A DNA stretch of 40,291 nt from JBDREF01 sp043820045 (GCA_043820045.1 JBDREF010000118.1:1-40291); one strand, 5' to 3'; numbered from the stretch's first letter, positions 14,469 through 23,427 are shown. The notes: generated by a model not told the origin, from the letters alone. Program-made: numbers and translations.

Positions 14469-15242
14469 ATGAAGCTCGGCCATTTGAGAGAATACTTAAA
14501 AGACAGGAAAGAGTTAATTCCAACGGTAATGCTGGCGGTTTCGGTGCTCTCGGCCGTCTTGATTCTGGTTAAGGTGACGAAATTCTATGTTGCTTCGGCA
14601 CGGGCGGAAAACGCCGTAAGGCGGGCCCTGGAGCAAAGCAAGCCCGACCCCGGGAATGTCCAGAAGGAGTTGGCCAGACTCAAGCCAATTGCGGACAATC
14701 TCAAGAAGGACAATCTTTTCTCGCCGCCGCCGCCCAAAGAGAATCCCGTTAAAGAGGTTTGGGGCATACTGGGCGACGAAGTACTGATACAGGACAAATG
14801 GTACAAAGTCGGCCAGATGGTTGCAGATGCGAAAATTGTGGCGGTCAAGCCTACGCAGGTCAGTATTGAATGGGACGGAAAAGTAAAAGTCTTTCTACCG
14901 ATTGATGCCGCAGAGGCGCCGGCCCCGAAGGGGGGAAGGCCGCAACCGGGGCCGAAGCCGCCAATTGGAAGCGGAGGAGGAGGTCCTGACCCGGTTGTGG
15001 TTCAATCTGAGGCAAGGCCTCGCGGCCCCGGAGGTGAAGGAGGACCTGGCCCGGGAGGGAGATTCGAAGGGATGAGAGGGGTATTCGAGAACATGTCCGA
15101 GGCCGACAGGGACAGGTTCAGGAGAGAGATGGAGCAAAGGAGAGAACAATTTATGAGGATGTCGCCGCAGGAAAGAGAGAAATTTGTGACGCAAATGCGT
15201 GAAAGGTTTTCGGGCGGCCGCGAACAAGGCCGGGGACGATAG
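14469..15242 (+). CDS. GspC/PilP-like protein with Gly/Pro linker and charged helical tail
   Basis: 257 residues. One span at about 18-38 (PTVMLAVSVLSAVLILVKVTKF); a homology-region/PilP-type beta domain at ~80-145 (LFSPPPPKENPVKEVWGILGDEVLIQDKWYKVGQMVADAKIVAV) that in GspC/PilP binds the secretin N0 domain; then a Pro/Gly linker (150-200) and a strongly charged tail with MSEADRDRFRREMEQRREQF and MSPQEREKFVTQMRERF. The tail is not part of standard GspC and recurs in the next gene. Confidence 0.75.
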   Translation: MKLGHLREYLKDRKELIPTVMLAVSVLSAVLILVKVTKFYVASARAENAVRRALEQSKPDPGNVQKELARLKPIADNLKKDNLFSPPPPKENPVKEVWGILGDEVLIQDKWYKVGQMVADAKIVAVKPTQVSIEWDGKVKVFLPIDAAEAPAPKGGRPQPGPKPPIGSGGGGPDPVVVQSEARPRGPGGEGGPGPGGRFEGMRGVFENMSEADRDRFRREMEQRREQFMRMSPQEREKFVTQMRERFSGGREQGRGR

Positions 15243-15288
15243 AAGAACGACCAGAATGAGACAAATGGATTGAAGCGAGGTGAATAAA

Positions 15289-15858
15289 ATGAAACGGCCA
15301 GGAACAACAACAGTATTTGTGATAGCTTGTATTGCGGTACTTATTGGCGCTTATCTCGCGGGCATCTGCATTAGAGGTGTCAGGTTCAGGGGGGCAGGGG
15401 TTGAAGCTGAGCCGGCATCCGTCGTCGATAAGATCGCCGCCGAACCTGTATCGGCGCGTGCTGAGGCAAAGCCGACGCCTTCTCCTGAGAATGAGGAACA
15501 AGGCGAAGCGCCGACCGCCGAGGAAGCCGGTGGATCCGGCGGCGACAGGGCCGCGAGGATGCGCGGGAGATCTGAAGGTATGTCGGACGAAGATAGGGCC
15601 AAGATGCGTGAGCGATTCGCAGGGCGACGCCGGGAAGGAGGCCCCCAAGCCCCACAACTCTCTGAGGAAGACAGGGAGAAGATGAGAGCGGAAATGGATG
15701 AACTCCGGGCACGATGGGAAGAAATGTCGGAAGAAGAAAGACAAGAAGCTACGGCTCAGATGCGTGAGAAATACGGGTTTGCTCCCAGGATGGGTGGCCC
15801 GGGTGGTGGACGGAGCCCTGGAGGCAGATCCGATGCCGTACGCCAGGAAAACAATTAG
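15289..15858 (+). CDS. Unrecognised single-span protein between gspC- and gspD-like genes
   Basis: 189 residues from the ATG at 15289, which has GAGGTG 6 nt upstream; an upstream GTG at 15280 overlaps that site. One span near residues 8-26 (TVFVIACIAVLIGAYLAGI), a low-complexity acidic/Pro linker, then charged helical segments MSDEDRAKMRERFAGRR, LSEEDREKMRAEMDELRARWEEMSEEERQEATAQMREKYGF and a Gly/Arg-rich end. The helical units match the tail of the preceding GspC-like protein, so the two may bind each other or a common partner in the periplasm. I know of no named type II component like it. The segments resemble Spy/CpxP-type motifs only in composition. Confidence 0.8.
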   Translation: MKRPGTTTVFVIACIAVLIGAYLAGICIRGVRFRGAGVEAEPASVVDKIAAEPVSARAEAKPTPSPENEEQGEAPTAEEAGGSGGDRAARMRGRSEGMSDEDRAKMRERFAGRRREGGPQAPQLSEEDREKMRAEMDELRARWEEMSEEERQEATAQMREKYGFAPRMGGPGGGRSPGGRSDAVRQENN

Positions 15859-15883
15859 AGAGATATAGAATGAGGTGATTAGA

Positions 15884-18800
15884 ATGGAACGGTCAAGATC
15901 AGTAATATCGATAGTAGTTGGCCTCGCGGCAATCCTTATTGTCTGGCGGGTTGGCTTTTATCCGCAAGAGCCGGAGCGAGCGACAAAACCGGCGACAGGA
16001 CCGGTAGCCGTCGAGCCCAACAAACCGCCTGAGGCGGAGAAGCCGGGCGGCGAAAAAGAGCCTTTGGTGAGCTTTGACGTTAATGAGCCAGGCAGGCCCG
16101 CCGATGCCAACGAGCCCGATGAGGTGGTGGCCGCAGGCAGGTCAGACAGATCGGCCGAGGCCGGCGACCCGATGGAATCGGTGAACCTCAAGAGCGTGGA
16201 GATGAAGAACATCATCCAGAAACTTGCTGACTGGACCGGCAAGGTAATCATCCCCACCGATGAGTCGATGAAGCAAAAAGTGACTATTTACGCCCCGGAT
16301 AAACTGCCGAGAAGCGAAGCCCTTTCGATGATTTACGCCGCGCTGCGTATGAAAGGTTTCACACCTGAATTTGACGGCAACGTGATTTTTCTCAAGCCCA
16401 TAGCGCAGGCTAAACTCGGCGAGGTGCCTACCATTGCTGCTGATTTTCCACTGGCGATGGTCGAAAACAAGGATCAGATAGTTCAGAAGTTCTTCCGGCT
16501 GAAAAACTACAGCGTTTCGCAGATGGTACAGATTGTTCAGCCGCTGATTGGCGAGTACGGTTATGTGAGCGCCGATGAAACCACGCGCATCCTGCTTGTG
16601 ATTGATACGGTAAAGAACCTGATGCGCATGGAGCTGATCATCCAACAGTACGACGTGGTCGAGGCCGAAGATATAGAAACCGCGTGGTTTGACATAAAGA
16701 ACGGCGACCCCTCGGAAATAGTGGCATTGTTGGAGAGACTTCTGAGCAGCGGAGCCGGTGGAAGTTCGAGGAGTTTCGGCCGAGGGCCTTCTGGACCAAG
16801 ACCCGGCCCTCCGGGGAGCAGCAGTTCATCCGGCAGGAGCGGTTCAAGGGGCTCGAGCGGGAGCGGCACGGCTACCACCGTTACGGTCGGGACGAGCCGG
16901 ACCCCGGCAGTGCTGATTGCCGAGCCCAAGTACAATTGGATTGTTGCCAGAGCCACGGCTGAAGATCTTAAACAGATCGGAGAGTGGATCGAGAAGCTGG
17001 ACAAAGCCGTCCCGACTGTTCTGGTTGATTATCCGCTTTCAAGGATAGAAAACAAAAACCAGGTAGTCCAAAAGGTTTTCAGATTAGAAAACTACGACGC
17101 TTCGCAAATGGCCGAGATCGTCGGCCCTCTTGTCAGTGAGTCCGGCCACCTGACCGCCGACCAGAACACCCGAACGCTCGTGGTGATGGATTCGGTCCAG
17201 AATTTGCTGCGGATCGAGGCGCTTATCGAGCAGTTTGACGTGCCTGAAGCCGAGCAGACCGTAAGCGCCACCTTCGAGATATATAACGGCGACCCCGCGG
17301 AGATCGTTCAGTTGTTGAGGACGCTGTTAAGCTTCGATGGTACCGGCGGCGGCAGTTCCGGCCGAAGCAGCAGCTACGGAAGCAGGTATGGCGGAAGCAG
17401 CAGTAACTACGGCCGAAACAGCAGTTACGGTCGGAGCAGTTCTAACAGACCCAGCAGCTCCAGATCCGGCTCGTCTTCTTATATCGTTGGAACCAGCCAG
17501 ATTCCGATCGTGCTTATCCCCGAGCCGACACGCAAATGGATTATCGCAAGGGCATCGGCGGAAGACATGAAGAAAATCGCCGAATGGATAGAGAAGCTCG
17601 ACCAGAAAGAGGCTCTCTCGAGGGACTATGAAAGAATCACTTTGGGGTATGCCGATGTTAGCGAGGTCGCCCAGCGGCTCAACGAGGCGTTAGGACAGAT
17701 GCCGGGCTCGGAATTGCAGGCGAGCGTTCTCATCCAGCCATTGCCTCAGTCCAGGCAGATTGTAATCTTCGGAAGGGAGGATATGCGCGAGTTGGTTAAG
17801 AAACTGGTCGCCGAAATTGACATCCCTTCAGGCATATTCGAAACGAAAGTCTTTCAACTTGAACATGCCGATCCAGACCAGATAAAGGAGAATCTCGACG
17901 GCCTTTATGAGCAGGAAGCCGGCTCATCCTCCAGTTACAGCTATAGTTTCAGCAGCTACAGCCGGCGTTCTCGCAACGTTGAAACCAAGGACACGGTAAA
18001 GGCAATATCGTTTCCGACAATGAAGCAGGTAACGGTTATCGCCTCGCCTGAGAATATGCTCAAAATCGCTGAGCAGATAACAGAATGGGACATTCCGCTC
18101 GACGTGGAGAAGACCAAGCCGAGGGTAATTACGCTGCGCAATTCCGACCCCGTGCAGATGGCTGATTTGCTTACCACTCTCTTCAGTGAAGAAAGCAGAG
18201 GAGGTATGTCGTTTTTTGACAGATATTACGGCACGCAGGATGAGAAGAAGAAGATAGTCGGCCCGCTTTACGGCCAGTTGACTTTTGAAGACGTGCCCGG
18301 CACCAAGAAGATAATCGTCATAAGCAACATTGCTGCGGCTTATGACGTCGTCGAGGCCTTGGTAAACGAACTTGACAGTCAGGAAATGGCCGAGATTCCG
18401 GAAGTCATCGAGCTGATGTACGCAGACCCGGAAGACCTCAGCGAGCGCCTGAATGCGTTGTTTGTCGGTGCAGGACAGCAGGCGCCAATTCGACTGACCG
18501 CCCAGGGATTGAGCACGTCATCGGAGATGGGCGATACGTCCAGCACTGGGAGCACTGGCACTACCAGCTCTAACAACAGCAGTTCGTCACAGCAGTCCAC
18601 TTATACACCACCCTGGTCCGGCGCCGGCGCTCGAAGCAATATCAACGCCGAAATGCCGATAAGCAACGTAATCGGAAAGGTTCGCTTTGTGCCGGAGCCG
18701 CACAGGAAAGCCGTCATGGTCCTCGCTCCGAGGGAGTTCATGGAAAACATCCAAAACCTGATATCTCAATTGGACAAGCCGGGCAAGCAGGTGATTATCG

Positions 18801-19624
18801 AAGCGATTATCGTGGAGATCGAGCATACGAAAGTGACTTCTCTCGGTGTCGAGCTGGCAACGAACCCTTCTGCCTTCGGCACACTGGGCGAGAATGCAAT
18901 CCAGGCGCTGGGCAATCTTACGCATCTTGGGACCCATGGGTCGCTCTCCGGCCAAATATCGCCCACGAGCAGCCAGCCCTTTGGCACATCAGGGGCGTCA
19001 GGAACCGTACTTGGCGTGGGAACGGATATCTACGCGTTGCTTGATTTCCTCATCAGGACAACCAATGCCAAGATCCTGAATCAGCAGACAGTCTGGACAA
19101 AGGACAATGAGGAGGCAAATTTCTTCAAGGGCAGTGAAGTCGCGTTCCTCAGCAGCGAGTCAATCACTAACCAGACCGCTACTCAGGGCATCAGTTTTGA
19201 GAAGGTGGGCATGGAACTGCGGGCCAGACCAAGTATTACGCCCGAAGCTAAGGTCGATATGATCGTCAACGTCCAGATCTCATCGCTCACCTCAGAGCTT
19301 GTGAACAGCCAGCCCGTCAGGAATAAGATGAATACCACGACTAATATGATCCTCAAGGACGGCCAGACGCTGCTGCTTGGCGGCATTCTGTTCCAGAAGG
19401 ACAGCACCGTCGAACACAAGCTGCCGTTGTTTGGCGATCTGCCTTTGATCGGCGGTCTGTTCCGTCACAACAGCATCATTAAATCGAACAGCGAGATGCT
19501 TGTGTTTATGACGCCTCACGTTGTCGATGAGCCGACCGAGGATATTCCGGAGTCGACGAGTAGGCAGGAAAAGCTGGAAAAGGTCAGAGAGGAGTTGGAC
19601 TCCACGTTGCAGAACATTGAATAA
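15884..19624 (+). CDS. gspD: Outsized type II/IV secretin (GspD-like)
   Basis: 1246 residues against 650-750 in ordinary GspD. The ATG at 15884 follows GAGGTG by 6 nt. A hydrophobic N-terminus (7-23) is followed by a Pro/Glu linker, an N0 domain (~97-170, VEMKNIIQKLADWTGKVIIP...VFLKPI) and about eight N1-type units: two in each of a tandem pair of 195-residue blocks, then units starting ITLGYADVSEV, KVFQLEHADPDQI, RVITLRNSDPVQM and EVIELMYADPEDL. Ser/Gly-rich loops separate strands within several units. The secretin barrel (~965-1215) has VIIEAIIVEIEHTKVTSLGVE and the ending LPLFGDLPLIGGLFRHNSI. It forms the outer-membrane gate; this length would span an unusually deep periplasm. Confidence 0.95.
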   Translation: MERSRSVISIVVGLAAILIVWRVGFYPQEPERATKPATGPVAVEPNKPPEAEKPGGEKEPLVSFDVNEPGRPADANEPDEVVAAGRSDRSAEAGDPMESVNLKSVEMKNIIQKLADWTGKVIIPTDESMKQKVTIYAPDKLPRSEALSMIYAALRMKGFTPEFDGNVIFLKPIAQAKLGEVPTIAADFPLAMVENKDQIVQKFFRLKNYSVSQMVQIVQPLIGEYGYVSADETTRILLVIDTVKNLMRMELIIQQYDVVEAEDIETAWFDIKNGDPSEIVALLERLLSSGAGGSSRSFGRGPSGPRPGPPGSSSSSGRSGSRGSSGSGTATTVTVGTSRTPAVLIAEPKYNWIVARATAEDLKQIGEWIEKLDKAVPTVLVDYPLSRIENKNQVVQKVFRLENYDASQMAEIVGPLVSESGHLTADQNTRTLVVMDSVQNLLRIEALIEQFDVPEAEQTVSATFEIYNGDPAEIVQLLRTLLSFDGTGGGSSGRSSSYGSRYGGSSSNYGRNSSYGRSSSNRPSSSRSGSSSYIVGTSQIPIVLIPEPTRKWIIARASAEDMKKIAEWIEKLDQKEALSRDYERITLGYADVSEVAQRLNEALGQMPGSELQASVLIQPLPQSRQIVIFGREDMRELVKKLVAEIDIPSGIFETKVFQLEHADPDQIKENLDGLYEQEAGSSSSYSYSFSSYSRRSRNVETKDTVKAISFPTMKQVTVIASPENMLKIAEQITEWDIPLDVEKTKPRVITLRNSDPVQMADLLTTLFSEESRGGMSFFDRYYGTQDEKKKIVGPLYGQLTFEDVPGTKKIIVISNIAAAYDVVEALVNELDSQEMAEIPEVIELMYADPEDLSERLNALFVGAGQQAPIRLTAQGLSTSSEMGDTSSTGSTGTTSSNNSSSSQQSTYTPPWSGAGARSNINAEMPISNVIGKVRFVPEPHRKAVMVLAPREFMENIQNLISQLDKPGKQVIIEAIIVEIEHTKVTSLGVELATNPSAFGTLGENAIQALGNLTHLGTHGSLSGQISPTSSQPFGTSGASGTVLGVGTDIYALLDFLIRTTNAKILNQQTVWTKDNEEANFFKGSEVAFLSSESITNQTATQGISFEKVGMELRARPSITPEAKVDMIVNVQISSLTSELVNSQPVRNKMNTTTNMILKDGQTLLLGGILFQKDSTVEHKLPLFGDLPLIGGLFRHNSIIKSNSEMLVFMTPHVVDEPTEDIPESTSRQEKLEKVREELDSTLQNIE
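16448..17617 (+). repeat. Tandem duplication of a 585-bp coding block in the secretin gene
   Basis: Block 1 begins with the codons for PLAMVENKDQIVQK (16448) and block 2 with PLSRIENKNQVVQK (17033), an offset of exactly 585 bp (195 codons). Both contain the LR-x-IDTV/MDSVQNL strand, NGDP-x-EIV helix, a Ser/Gly-rich loop of different sequence, and WI-ARA-AED-K-I-EWIEKLD. Confidence 0.9.
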
Positions 19625-19633
19625 ACGACGGAA

Positions 19634-19675
19634 CCGGGCGGATTTTCGCAGAAGCGCAGATCCGCCCGGAGTCTT
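19634..19675 (+). terminator. Terminator hairpin of the secretion operon
   Basis: A perfect 10-bp stem CCGGGCGGAT (19634-19643) pairs with ATCCGCCCGG (19660-19669); the 16-nt loop holds an inner CGC/GCG stem. It starts 9 nt after the secretin stop and is followed by AGTCTTTA, a short U tract, so termination may be imperfect. Confidence 0.75.
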
Positions 19676-19758
19676 TACTCACATCGGTGTATTGTACTCG
19701 ACGATGGCCCGCTGCACTGTACAAAGGCAACTGCCCTTGAAGGAACTGCAGAAACTCT

Positions 19759-19788
19759 TTGACATCGCACCACTTCATAGAGCATAAT
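19759..19788 (+). promoter_or_regulatory. Promoter of the phosphofructokinase gene
   Basis: TTGACA (19759-19764), 18-bp spacer, CATAAT (19783-19788). The predicted transcription start near 19795 leaves an ~18-nt leader that includes the ribosome binding site of the ATG at 19813. Confidence 0.7.
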
Positions 19789-19812
19789 CCCAATCCAGCT
19801 AAGGAATGTTCT

Positions 19813-21135
19813 ATGGATGCATATTGCCTGAAACCCGATGAATTGCCCGATCTGACAATTGAGACGCTTGGGCAACCGACGATGGATTCTCCGTTGATCC
19901 GGAGCGGCCGTCATTTTGTTGAAAATGACGAGAAGATTCTCGTCTATTCACATTCCGAGGATATCAGAGCATTTCAGGATTTGGGGAAAGAGCCTGCGAT
20001 GTTCGAGAGGGCCGGCCCCCGCCGGAAGATATTTTATGATCCCGCAAAGCTCAAGTGCGGCATAGTCACCTGCGGCGGACTGTGCCCCGGTCTCAACGAC
20101 GTGATTCGGATCGTCACGCTCAGCCTCTTCTGGCAGTACGGCGTAACCGACATCTACGGCTTTCGCTACGGATATCTTGGTCTGACCTCCAAGGCTCCCC
20201 AGCCGCCTCTGATGTTGACCCCGGAGATGGTGAAAGACATCCATCTCAGGGGCGGGGACATTCTGTCGTCGTCCCGCGGGCCGCAGGACGTTGATGACAT
20301 GGTTGACACTCTGAAAAGGCTCGGCATCGGCGTACTTTTTGTCATCGGCGGAGACGGCACGCTGCGAGGGGCTCGCGGTCTGGCCGAAGCAATAGGGAAA
20401 AGAGGATTGGCGATTTCAGTTATCGGCATTCCAAAAACCATCGATAACGACATCTCGGGTATAGAGCAGTCTTTCGGCTTCTCCACCGCCGTCGAGGCGG
20501 CGCGCTCGGCGATATGCGGCGCGCACGAGGAGGCAAGGGGTGCCTGGAACGGCGTCGGTCTGGTTAAACTAATGGGCCGGGATTCCGGCTTTATCGCCGC
20601 TCATGCCACTCTGGCCAACAGCGACGTCAATTTCTGCTTCATTCCGGAGGTACCTCTCGTGCTGGAAGGGGAAAACGGATTTTTGCGATATCTTGAAAAG
20701 CGCCTGGACGAGAGACATCATGCCCTCGTCGTAGTTGCCGAAGGTGCGGGCCGGCAGCTTACCGAGAAGGATGCCGTCCAGAAAAGAGATGCTTCCGGCA
20801 ACCTTCTCCACGAGGACATAGGTCTGATCCTGAAGGAGAGAATTGTCCGCTATTTTCACGAGAAGCAAAAACCGATTTCCTTGAAATATATTGATCCGAG
20901 CTACATGATTCGCAGCCTGCCGGCCGATTCCAACGATTCGGCGTTCTGCGTGATGCTGGGCCAGCACGCGGTTCACGCGGGTCTATCGGGCCGGACAAAT
21001 ATGGTGGTCGGGTACTGGAATCAACACTTCGTTCACGTCCCGACAGAACTGACTGTGCTCAGAAGGAAGATGGTCGATCCTGACGGGTCTTTGTGGCAGA
21101 CCGTACTGGAGACTACGGGCCAGGTCTCGCAATAG
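19813..21135 (+). CDS. 6-phosphofructokinase, plant/group-X type
   Basis: 440 residues. It phosphorylates fructose 6-phosphate in glycolysis. Signatures: KCGIVTCGGLCPGLNDVIR (nucleotide loop), GGDGT at 179-183, PKTIDNDI at 207-214 with catalytic Asp211/Asp213, and MGRDSGFIA. Gly182 (E. coli Gly104 position) indicates ATP rather than pyrophosphate as donor, while Lys208 (E. coli Gly124 position) is of the pyrophosphate type; this Gly/Lys pair is known in plant and trypanosome ATP enzymes. The ATG at 19813 has AAGGA 7 nt upstream; the frame opens at a TTG (19759) that is part of the -35 box. Confidence 0.93.
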   Translation: MDAYCLKPDELPDLTIETLGQPTMDSPLIRSGRHFVENDEKILVYSHSEDIRAFQDLGKEPAMFERAGPRRKIFYDPAKLKCGIVTCGGLCPGLNDVIRIVTLSLFWQYGVTDIYGFRYGYLGLTSKAPQPPLMLTPEMVKDIHLRGGDILSSSRGPQDVDDMVDTLKRLGIGVLFVIGGDGTLRGARGLAEAIGKRGLAISVIGIPKTIDNDISGIEQSFGFSTAVEAARSAICGAHEEARGAWNGVGLVKLMGRDSGFIAAHATLANSDVNFCFIPEVPLVLEGENGFLRYLEKRLDERHHALVVVAEGAGRQLTEKDAVQKRDASGNLLHEDIGLILKERIVRYFHEKQKPISLKYIDPSYMIRSLPADSNDSAFCVMLGQHAVHAGLSGRTNMVVGYWNQHFVHVPTELTVLRRKMVDPDGSLWQTVLETTGQVSQ

Positions 21136-21183
21136 GGTCCTTGAGCCGGCCATGGAATTGAGAAAGAATTCACCACCGCCCTG

Positions 21184-22563
21184 CTATTCTCTTTGAATCC
21201 TGGCGCCGACATCTCTGCGCCATGCGTCGAGCATCGCCTTAAGCTCCGCGAGCTTATCAGGATTTTTCCTCGCCAAATCATTACTCTCGCTCACGTCGTC
21301 CGCAAGGTTGTACAATTCCCGATCGCCGGAATCGAAAAACTCGATCAGCTTCCAGTCGCCTTTTCTGATGGCTCCGGAAGAGCGGCCGCCAAGGAAATGC
21401 GGTTTAGCCAGCGGATAGTGCCAATAGAACGTATCACGGGCCATTTTGGCTTCCGGATTGGCCAACAAGGCTGCTATGGATACTCCGTCGAAATGGTGCG
21501 ACTTCGGCTTGCCACCTGCCAGTTCGCAGAATGTCGGATAAAAATCGATGTTACACGTCGGCGTCCTGCAGACTGTTCCGGCGGGCACGATTTTCGGATA
21601 GCGTATCACCAAAGGCACCCGGATTCCGCCTTCGTAAAGCGTCGATTTACCGGCTCGCATCGGGCCGTTATTCGTCACGCTGTCTTCTCCGCCGTTATCG
21701 CCGGTGAAAACCAGGACGGTCCGGCCGCTTAGCCCGAGTTCATCCAGCCTCTTCATAATCATGCCGACACCCTCGTCGATGCTCTTGAGCTGGGCGGCAA
21801 GGTGAGGATTGTTCCGGTTGGCTCGTTGCCCCTTACCTGCGCCGATCTTCTTCTCGAAGTGTGAAACCAGTTCCGGCTTGCCCTCAAGCCTGGTGTGAAC
21901 GGCATAGTGACTAAGGTATAGAAAAAAAGGCTCATCCTTATGCCGCTCGATAAACTCTACCGCTTCCAGGTTGCAGCGATCAACGAGGTGTTCTTTGCCG
22001 GACAGCCGCTTTTCAATCTCGCGGTTGAAGTGATAAGGATGGAAGTAACTGCCGCCCCCGATTCCGCGATTCTCCGAGACAATGGTTTCATCGAAGCCGT
22101 GTACGGCTGGCGGAAATTCCTGCGCTCCGTGGTTCGCATAGCCGGTCAGATGCCATTTTCCGATTATGCCGGTTGCATAGCCCGAATCTCTCATCGCCTC
22201 AGCCAAAGTTATCTGACCGGTCGAAAGGTGCTTTTCGTCGTTCGGCCGAAGATAATCGGTAATGCCCACCCTGGCTGGATACTGCCCGGTCATCAGCGCA
22301 GCCCGATAGGGGGAACAAACCGGTGCGGCGGCATAAGCATCGGTGAACCGCATGCCCTGCTTTGCGAGTCTGTCGAGATTCGGCGTCTCGTTGAAGGTAT
22401 TTCCATAGCAGCCCAATTCGGCCCAACCGAGGTCGTCGGCAAGGATAAAGATGATGTTCGGCTTGCCGTCGGGCATCTCCGCCGAGCCGCACATGGCACA
22501 GCCGAGGGCGCCAAACGCCGAGACCTTCAAGAAATCACGCCTTGTCCAATTATGCGTGCGCAT
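21184..22563 (-). CDS. Tat-exported sulfatase (S1 family)
   Basis: 459 residues. A Tat-type leader (TRRDFLKVSAFGALGC) is followed by the alkaline-phosphatase-like fold: metal ligands D43/D44 in ILADDLGW and the sulfatase signature C83-S-P-Y-R87, where Cys is matured to formylglycine by a sulfatase-modifying enzyme not seen in this window. GDNGGED carries further metal ligands. It hydrolyses sulfate esters in the periplasm, probably on glycans. It sits 12 bp downstream of the VOC lipoprotein on the same strand and converges on pfk. Confidence 0.95.
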   Translation of the reverse strand: MRTHNWTRRDFLKVSAFGALGCAMCGSAEMPDGKPNIIFILADDLGWAELGCYGNTFNETPNLDRLAKQGMRFTDAYAAAPVCSPYRAALMTGQYPARVGITDYLRPNDEKHLSTGQITLAEAMRDSGYATGIIGKWHLTGYANHGAQEFPPAVHGFDETIVSENRGIGGGSYFHPYHFNREIEKRLSGKEHLVDRCNLEAVEFIERHKDEPFFLYLSHYAVHTRLEGKPELVSHFEKKIGAGKGQRANRNNPHLAAQLKSIDEGVGMIMKRLDELGLSGRTVLVFTGDNGGEDSVTNNGPMRAGKSTLYEGGIRVPLVIRYPKIVPAGTVCRTPTCNIDFYPTFCELAGGKPKSHHFDGVSIAALLANPEAKMARDTFYWHYPLAKPHFLGGRSSGAIRKGDWKLIEFFDSGDRELYNLADDVSESNDLARKNPDKLAELKAMLDAWRRDVGARIQRE

Positions 22564-22575
22564 GGGTTGCCTATT

Positions 22576-23121
22576 TTAGAGCATGGGCCGGGCTCGCTTG
22601 AGAAACTGGATTGGAACGCCCCACGGGTCGCGCAGCATCACAAGTTCATCCCCGGCGTCCGTGGTGGTAACTTCGGTGGCGACTGTCGCACCCGCGGCAA
22701 TCAGCTTTCGACAAATCCCCTTTACATCGTCAACCGTGAAGGCAATATGAAGCAACAGAGGGTCCATGGATGCATAATCCGGCACAGCATCGGGCGGATT
22801 ATGATATATCTCCAGCATCATATTTCCTCCCGCATCGGATATGAAGTGCCCATTGACAGGCGGAGGCCCCTTCCGGACGACTTTCATTGCGAGGTTCTCG
22901 CAGTACCACTTTGCCATGGCGACAGGGTCCTCAACGTTGATTGCGACGTGTTCGAGACGTATTCCTTTGATACCGTCCATCACCTGGTGCTCCTTGTCCC
23001 CGGCATGGGCACCGGATTCTTCACCCGATTCAGTGTACACAACGCCACAGCCGGCAACAGTCATTCCGGCCAAAATCAACATCGCCACAAATCGGCTGCC
23101 ACTCACAAACTTCCCGGTCAT
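22576..23121 (-). CDS. VOC/glyoxalase-fold lipoprotein
   Basis: 181 residues from the ATG at 23121 with AGGAG 7 nt upstream; the open frame extends to 23166 without a ribosome site. The lipoprotein signal peptide ends in the lipobox TVAG-C. The mature part is a single VOC module pair: IRLEHVAINVEDPVAMAKWYCENLAMKVV, MMLEIYHNPPD, LLHIAFTVDDVKGICRKLIAAGA, VMLRDPWGVPIQFLKR. The pattern of His/Glu residues fits metal binding. VOC proteins are mostly cytoplasmic, so an exported lipid-anchored one is less usual. Reaction unknown; the sulfatase partner suggests sugar metabolism. Confidence 0.88.
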   Translation of the reverse strand: MTGKFVSGSRFVAMLILAGMTVAGCGVVYTESGEESGAHAGDKEHQVMDGIKGIRLEHVAINVEDPVAMAKWYCENLAMKVVRKGPPPVNGHFISDAGGNMMLEIYHNPPDAVPDYASMDPLLLHIAFTVDDVKGICRKLIAAGATVATEVTTTDAGDELVMLRDPWGVPIQFLKRARPML

Positions 23122-23205
23122 ATTGAATCTCCTTTTTGACTGGACCCTAAGTGCAATCCGGCACAATGCACAACAATAACTGACTTCATGCCGGCGACCA
23201 AAGGC

Positions 23206-23234
23206 ATTATTGGCTCAGGATCTGGTCTCGTCAA
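23206..23234 (-). promoter_or_regulatory. Promoter of the VOC-sulfatase pair
   Basis: Minus strand -35 TTGACG (23234-23229), 17-bp spacer, -10 AATAAT (23211-23206), about 85 bp before the VOC start. Confidence 0.6.
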
Positions 23235-23427
23235 GCCTCTTCCGGTGGGCAACGGGCTTTTTTGAGTCGATTATTCGTATCTTCGTACGTTGACAGAAGT
23301 CCTTCGCCAACCTCACTATGTGCCTGCATTTGGTCCGGAAACTACCTGCTTTGCGGCCTGATGAGACTGTCCGGCGTCAAAATTCTACGCAGCTTCAAAT
23401 ATCGGCAGGACTTTGGCCCAAAAAGCC
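23235..23427. other. Intergenic region between divergent promoters
   Basis: No supported gene. The 146-codon plus-strand frame at 23262-23702 has no recognisable domain and runs through the promoter at 23428. Confidence 0.4.
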
